Shown here piece by piece: positions 60,054-64,000 of a stretch of 64,000 nt of DNA. Every line of letters starts with the position of its first letter. Position 1 is the first letter of the stretch. Where the stretch lies: contig CAZJKJ010000002.1 of the NCBI GenBank assembly GCA_964546435.1, positions 1 to 64,000 of the forward strand, written 5' to 3'. The notes beneath the pieces are model-generated. The model was not told where the DNA came from, did no database searches, and worked only from the letters and a program-made list of their open reading frames with translations. The stretch comes from CAYNST01 sp964546435 (GTDB lineage Bacteria > Pseudomonadota > Gammaproteobacteria > Pseudomonadales > Cellvibrionaceae). The translations under genes and the position numbers were made by a program.

Positions 60054-60785
60054 TTACCGACCTGCCGGCTCTGCAGCGGACTCTTCCATCTTGAACACCC
60101 GGGCAAACGGCAGAATACCCAAACCGCCGTTGACACTCGAACGTTGCGCATGCTCGATCAGCAAACGGTTGAGCAGTTCCTGGGTTTGCGTATCACTGAG
60201 ATCGTGCGCCGGCTCCAGGGGCAACAGTGCCCGCAGACCGGATTCGGCCGGGCTGTACATCGCGCCGGCGGGGTTGGTGCTTACGGTACGCGCCTGCGGC
60301 ACTGGCAGTTCAAATCCGAGAGGCACCACGTTGGTCACGGCAACGGCCGGCCCGCTTGCTTCGATGCCGGACTCCACGCCTGCCAATTGTGAATTGCCGG
60401 GGAGCTGACCGGAGCCGGCGAACTGGAATCCCAGTACAACCACCGCAGCGAACGAAGCCGCCACTCCGGATTTGGCGAGCACCGCGCGCCATGCCGACGA
60501 TGTCGATTTAGCGGAATTTCCGGCGGCAAGGGTGTCATCGGAACCGGTAAACGGTTCATCCTGCGCGATAGCACTGGCCACAGCCCCCGATACATCAAAT
60601 GAATTCAGTAAAACTTGCTCCCTGCGCAGAACAGAGCCAATCAAGTGATAGCGCCGCCAGCGTTCCCGGACCACGTCATCGCGGCCTATGTTTTTCAGTA
60701 TTCGATGAAGCTCGATTTCGCTGGCTTCATTGTCAACCAGAGCTGATACGGACTCCAGAATTTGATCAGTAGGTTTTTGCGTCAT
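60054..60785 (-). CDS. rseA: Anti-sigma-E factor RseA (MucA)
   Basis: Inner-membrane anti-sigma factor holding RpoE. 243 residues from ATG 60785. The cytoplasmic domain contains ESVSALVDNEASEIELHRILKNIGRDDVVRERWRRYHLIGSVLR. A single membrane helix lies near residues 127-145 (SFAAVVVLGFQFAG) and the periplasmic C-terminus would bind RseB and be cut by regulated proteolysis. Longer than the 194-residue MucA of P. aeruginosa, mostly in the periplasmic linker. Confidence 0.9.
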   Translation of the reverse strand: MTQKPTDQILESVSALVDNEASEIELHRILKNIGRDDVVRERWRRYHLIGSVLRREQVLLNSFDVSGAVASAIAQDEPFTGSDDTLAAGNSAKSTSSAWRAVLAKSGVAASFAAVVVLGFQFAGSGQLPGNSQLAGVESGIEASGPAVAVTNVVPLGFELPVPQARTVSTNPAGAMYSPAESGLRALLPLEPAHDLSDTQTQELLNRLLIEHAQRSSVNGGLGILPFARVFKMEESAAEPAGR

Positions 60786-60990
60786 CGTGGTGCCGTTCCA
60801 TTCAGGTTTAAACTGTTTCAAAAGATAAAAAATCGGGATATTCCTATTGAAAACCCCTTCGCGGAACTGAAAACCTCCGCAGGCGCTTGTCCAGATCACT
60901 TGCAGTGCCTGGAAATCGCAGGCTTTCGCTTGTGTTGGTGGTTTGACTCTAATGTCAATGCTGGGTTCACAGAAATTTACAATCTCTGAA

Positions 60991-61575
60991 TTAATCCATC
61001 AAAGTCGCGATCTGTTTATCAATTGCTTCCCGGGCGCGGAAAATCCTCGAGCGCACCGTTCCGACCGGACAGTCCATGATCACGGCGATTTCTTCGTAAC
61101 TAAGCCCTTCCATTTCCCGCAAGGTGACCGCCGTGCGCAGGTCTTCCGGCAAATCGCGGATGGCTTTGTTGACCACCTGCTCCAGTTCGTCCCGCATGGC
61201 TTCGCCTTCCGGCGATGTGATATCGCGCAAGCCATCGGCACTGCTATACAACTCTGCCTCGTCAATATCGACATCGCTCAAGGGCGGTCGACGCCCCCGG
61301 GAGACGAGATAGTTCTTGGCGGTATTGATGGCGATCCGATAGATCCAGGTATAGAACGCACTGTCGCCCCGGAAGCTGCCGAGGGCTCGGTAGGCTTTGA
61401 TAAACGCTTCCTGGGAGACGTCATTGACTTCAGCCGAGTCCTTCACGAACCGGCTGATGATTGCGGCAATTTTATGCTGATACTTCAGAACCAACAGATC
61501 GAAAGCGCGCTTGTCACCCTGCTGGACGCGCTTTACCAATTCCTCGTCAGTAGCCTCGGAGGGCTGCTTTGTCAT
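60991..61575 (-). CDS. rpoE: Extracytoplasmic-stress sigma factor RpoE (AlgU)
   Basis: ECF sigma factor. ATG 61575 gives 194 residues, matching AlgU; the frame reaches 61629. Region 2 is clear (FDLLVLKYQHKIAAIISRFV, DVSQEAFIKAYRALGSFRGDSAFYTWIYRIAINTAKNYL), and region 4 has the helix-turn-helix GLSYEEIAVIMDCPVGTVRSRIFRAREAI. Heads the rpoE-rseA-rseB-rseC operon; divergent from nadB. Confidence 0.95.
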   Translation of the reverse strand: MTKQPSEATDEELVKRVQQGDKRAFDLLVLKYQHKIAAIISRFVKDSAEVNDVSQEAFIKAYRALGSFRGDSAFYTWIYRIAINTAKNYLVSRGRRPPLSDVDIDEAELYSSADGLRDITSPEGEAMRDELEQVVNKAIRDLPEDLRTAVTLREMEGLSYEEIAVIMDCPVGTVRSRIFRAREAIDKQIATLMD

Positions 61576-61874
61576 TCCCCTTACCCCAATATCAAGTTCT
61601 GAAGTTTTCAATGTATTGTTTTTACGCATGTTGTCACCCAGACTGATTTAACTTGGGACAAACCGGAGTTCATAATCTCTCTGACGGATATCCACTCACG
61701 ATAGCCGCAATGGCTGCCCGCCGGATTCCTGTGGCCGAGCGCGCCCCGGGGCGCCCAATCTCCCACCCTTCTAGACAAAGGCGGAGTGGCGTAGTTCAAT
61801 GACGACCGGGCCGGTAAACCGGATTTCAACTGGCGTAGAATACCAGACGTTTTCAACCACGCAGGGCAGCCAAG

Positions 61875-63503
61875 GTGACGATTCAGCAACTTATTCACGA
61901 AACAGACGTACTGGTCATCGGCAGCGGTGCGGCGGGTCTCACTCTGGCGCTGTCGCTGGCGTCTCATGCCAAAGTTACCCTCCTCAGCAAAGGCACCTTT
62001 ACCACCGGCTCCACCTGGTATGCCCAGGGTGGAATTGCAGCCGTTCTGGACAGTGAAGACTCCATTGAATCCCACGTCGAGGACACCCTGATAGCCGGCG
62101 GCGGCCTGTGCCACCAGGACGTGGTTGAATTCACCGTTAAAAACAGCAAGGCGGCCATTGACTGGCTGGTGGATCTGGGCGTGGATTTCACCCGCACCAC
62201 CGGCAAAACCGATTACCATCTGACCCGCGAAGGCGGTCACAGTCACCGGCGCATCATTCACAGCGCCGACGCCACCGGCAAGGCGGTGCATTCTACCCTG
62301 CTGCTCCAGGCACAGGCGGCACAGAATATCACTCTGCGGGAGCACTGTATTGCAGTGGATCTGATTCGTCAGCCAGATCTGACCACCGGAAAATTCCGGT
62401 GCGTAGGGGCTTACGTCCTTAACAAGGCCACCGATCTCGTCGAACGCTTTACCGCCAGGGCGGTGATCATGGCCACTGGTGGCGCCAGCAAGGTCTATCT
62501 CTACAGCAGTAATCCGGATAGTGCCAGTGGCGACGGCATCGCCATGGCGTGGAGGGCAGGCTGCCGGGTTGCCAACATGGAATTCAATCAGTTCCATCCT
62601 ACCTGCCTTTACCACCCCAATGCCAAATCCATGCTGATAACCGAGGCACTGCGCGGCGAAGGCGCCGTGTTGAAGCTTCCCAGTGGCGAGCGGTTCATGG
62701 AGCGCTTTCATCCGGAGGCGGAACTGGCACCCCGCGATGTGGTTGCCCGGGCTATCGACCATGAAATGAAGCGGCTGGGCAGCAATTACATGTATCTGGA
62801 TATCAGCCACAAGAGCCCCGAATTCATCAAGCACCATTTCCCGACAGTGTATGAAAGCTGCCTGGGCTATGGCATCGACATCACCCGTGAAGCCATACCC
62901 GTGGTACCCGCTGCTCATTACACCTGCGGTGGCGTCATGGTCAACACTCACGGCGAGACCGATCTGCAGCATCTTTATGCGGTTGGCGAAACCACGTTCA
63001 CCGGATTACACGGCGCCAACCGCATGGCCAGCAATTCGCTGCTGGAATGTATCGTGTTTGCCAAATCGGCAGCGCAACACATTCTCGGCATATTGCCCGC
63101 CATTGAACCACCGGCGCCAACGCGCCCCTGGGATGAGTCTCGCGTGACCGACTCGGACGAAGATGTGGTGATCTCACATAACTGGGATGAGCTGCGCCGG
63201 TTCATGTGGGACTACGTGGGCATTGTCCGCACCCACAAACGGCTCGAACGGGCCCATCGACGGGTACTGATGCTTCAACAGGAAATCCACGAATACTATT
63301 CCAACTACAAAATCAGCAGTGATCTCATTGAGCTGAGAAATCTGGCCGTCGTTGCGGAGCTCATCATCAACTCGGCGGTGCAGCGCAAGGAAAGTCGCGG
63401 GTTGCACTACTCCCTGGATTACCCCGATACATCCGGGATCCCCATGGACACCATTCTTACACCGGGCAATTTTGCCGGGCACAAAGTCCTTATCCGTAAC
63501 TGA
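61875..63503 (+). CDS. nadB: L-aspartate oxidase NadB
   Basis: FAD enzyme making iminoaspartate, the first step of NAD synthesis. 542 residues from GTG 61875 with AGGG upstream. It has the FAD-binding DVLVIGSGAAGLTLALSLA, STWYAQGGIAAVL, REGGHSHRRIIHSADATGKAV, VVPAAHYTCGGVMVN and the C-terminal FMWDYVGIVR. It faces rpoE across a gap of about 300 bases, the arrangement seen in Pseudomonas. An antisense frame of similar length on the other strand is a shadow. Confidence 0.96.
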   Translation: MTIQQLIHETDVLVIGSGAAGLTLALSLASHAKVTLLSKGTFTTGSTWYAQGGIAAVLDSEDSIESHVEDTLIAGGGLCHQDVVEFTVKNSKAAIDWLVDLGVDFTRTTGKTDYHLTREGGHSHRRIIHSADATGKAVHSTLLLQAQAAQNITLREHCIAVDLIRQPDLTTGKFRCVGAYVLNKATDLVERFTARAVIMATGGASKVYLYSSNPDSASGDGIAMAWRAGCRVANMEFNQFHPTCLYHPNAKSMLITEALRGEGAVLKLPSGERFMERFHPEAELAPRDVVARAIDHEMKRLGSNYMYLDISHKSPEFIKHHFPTVYESCLGYGIDITREAIPVVPAAHYTCGGVMVNTHGETDLQHLYAVGETTFTGLHGANRMASNSLLECIVFAKSAAQHILGILPAIEPPAPTRPWDESRVTDSDEDVVISHNWDELRRFMWDYVGIVRTHKRLERAHRRVLMLQQEIHEYYSNYKISSDLIELRNLAVVAELIINSAVQRKESRGLHYSLDYPDTSGIPMDTILTPGNFAGHKVLIRN

Positions 63504-63536
63504 CCGGACCGACGCTGCTGTTTTTTATTTTATGGG

Positions 63537-63565
63537 TTGACTAGTCCGATCCCAATCCATAATAT
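63537..63565 (+). promoter_or_regulatory. Promoter of the tRNA-Arg gene
   Basis: TTGACT (63537-63542), 17 bases, TAATAT (63560-63565). The following ACGCGACC is a GC-rich discriminator as found in stringently controlled stable-RNA promoters. Start near 63572, 26 bases before the tRNA. Confidence 0.75.
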
Positions 63566-63597
63566 ACGCGACCTTGATGGGGCACCCCATCATTTGC

Positions 63598-63674
63598 GCG
63601 CTCGTAGCTCAGCTGGATAGAGTACCTGGCTACGAACCAGGCGGTCAGAGGTTCGAATCCTCTCGAGCGCGCCA
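63598..63674 (+). tRNA. tRNA-Arg, anticodon ACG
   Basis: 77 bases including an encoded CCA. Acceptor GCGCTCG pairs with CGAGCGC. The anticodon stem is CCTGG/CCAGG with loop CTACGAA, so the anticodon is ACG at 63632-63634. GGTTCGAATCC is the T arm. A34 would become inosine through TadA and read CGU, CGC and CGA. Confidence 0.97.
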
Positions 63675-63680
63675 CTTTTC

Positions 63681-63709
63681 AAAAAAAGCCCGCCTTTGCG
63701 GGCTTTTTT
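63681..63709 (+). terminator. Rho-independent terminator after tRNA-Arg
   Basis: GCCCGC and GCGGGC pair around CTTT, with an A-run before and six T's after. It begins 7 bases beyond the tRNA. The following stretch up to 63865 holds nothing I can support. Confidence 0.92.
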
Positions 63710-63865
63710 ATTGCTCCCTCTTCACATCTGTTTACGATTTTTGACGTACCCATATCAACAGCGTCAATGGCATGTTCCACAGCACTCTGCCGACATCCGA
63801 TTCATATTGGGGAACCTGGCCGGAGTCCGCTGAATCCGTGTTCATACCTACAGGCAGAAGCCATT

Positions 63866-64000
63866 ATGGAAATGAAGAAAAATCCGCTTCCGGTGAAAAA
63901 AAGAATTGCTCTGGTTGCCCACGACAACAAGAAGGATGAATTGTGCACCTGGGTCCAGGGGCATCGGAATACGCTGAAAGACCAGACATTGTTTGCCACG
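63866..64000 (+). CDS. mgsA: Methylglyoxal synthase MgsA (N-terminal fragment, cut by window edge)
   Basis: Converts dihydroxyacetone phosphate to methylglyoxal. The 45 visible residues start MEMKKNPLPVKKRIALVAHDNKK and continue with DELCTWVQGH and LFAT. They align with the E. coli MgsA N-terminus (ALVAHD, WV-H, L-AT at the same spacing). The frame is open to the window end. Confidence 0.85.
   Translation, partial: MEMKKNPLPVKKRIALVAHDNKKDELCTWVQGHRNTLKDQTLFAT

Noticed and set aside
61644..61671. Sigma-E (AlgU) autoregulatory promoter upstream of rpoE
   Set aside because: GAACTC is present on the minus strand at 61671-61666, but no TCTGA-like -10 stands at 16-17 bases; spacing does not fit.
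61608..62972. 454-residue minus-strand reading frame
   Set aside because: It lies antisense to nadB, whose FAD and active-site motifs are intact; the frame is a by-product of GC-rich codon use.
1..64000. Genomic island, prophage or insertion sequence
   Set aside because: No integrase, transposase, phage gene, paired terminal repeats or tRNA-flanking duplication seen; the genes are mostly housekeeping and in conserved order.

Overview
The window reads as one contiguous stretch of a free-living gammaproteobacterial chromosome, moderately GC-rich. Several gene clusters are recognisably Pseudomonas-like: adk/tsaB, gacS-cysM-relA-mazG, and nadB divergent from rpoE-rseA-rseB-rseC followed by lepA-lepB-DUF4845-rnc-era-recO. 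Other features (napEDABC, a CcmA-side FliK-like/FlhB-like pair, a GacS-type hybrid kinase, a PilZ protein and a chemoreceptor-like protein) suggest a motile, facultatively nitrate-respiring relative of Pseudomonadales or marine groups near it. I see no phage, transposase, integrase or CRISPR array, and no rRNA.

Layout. 1-3.6 kb: cytochrome c maturation operon ccmABCDE and the start of ccmF, minus strand, cut by the window edge. 3.8-5.7 kb: a FliK-C-like and an FlhB-C-like gene. 5.7-13.1 kb: msrA, a methyltransferase, ppx with a membrane-anchored J-domain protein, cmoM with a rhombosortase-like protease and a YdgA-like protein, and a DUF3806 protein. 13.2-18.6 kb: a cold-shock gene with a long leader, then napEDABC including a 58-residue napE. 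The c-type cytochromes NapB and NapC need the ccm products at the left end. 18.7-23.3 kb: a convergent second molybdoenzyme operon made of a cytosolic nitrate-reductase-like catalytic subunit, a fused DmsB-DmsC electron-transfer/anchor subunit and a small unknown protein. It is preceded by a good sigma-54 promoter match. 23.6-31.8 kb: a six-gene operon with a RimB-RimK fusion ligase, two OppA-like lipoproteins, OppB, OppC and a double ATPase.

32-42 kb: slyD, an AT-rich convergent gap with a cluster of DnaA boxes, ttcA, a PilZ/YcgR-like gene, bioA, a chemoreceptor-like gene, trpS, a cNMP-rhodanese protein, apeB and tsaB. 42.3-45.7 kb: an AT-hook histone-H1-like gene, a 61-bp tandem repeat array, adk, a small RHH-like gene behind an inverted repeat, and a second array built on TCATCCTGCG. 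45.7-64 kb: mazG, relA, cysM, gacS, the recO-era-rnc-DUF4845-lepB-lepA cluster, rseC-rseB-rseA-rpoE, nadB, a tRNA-Arg(ACG) with promoter and terminator, and the beginning of mgsA.

The most unusual parts are four. The first is the sigma-54-preceded cytosolic molybdoenzyme with a quinol-type anchor. The second is the RimB-RimK ligase translationally coupled, apparently through a CTG start codon, to a peptide transporter. The third is the DnaA-box cluster between two convergent genes. The fourth is the pair of unrelated non-coding tandem arrays flanking adk. Conserved neighbours expected from Pseudomonas (mucD after rseC, rlmD between cysM and relA) are absent. All family assignments rest on motifs read by eye; no database search was run.
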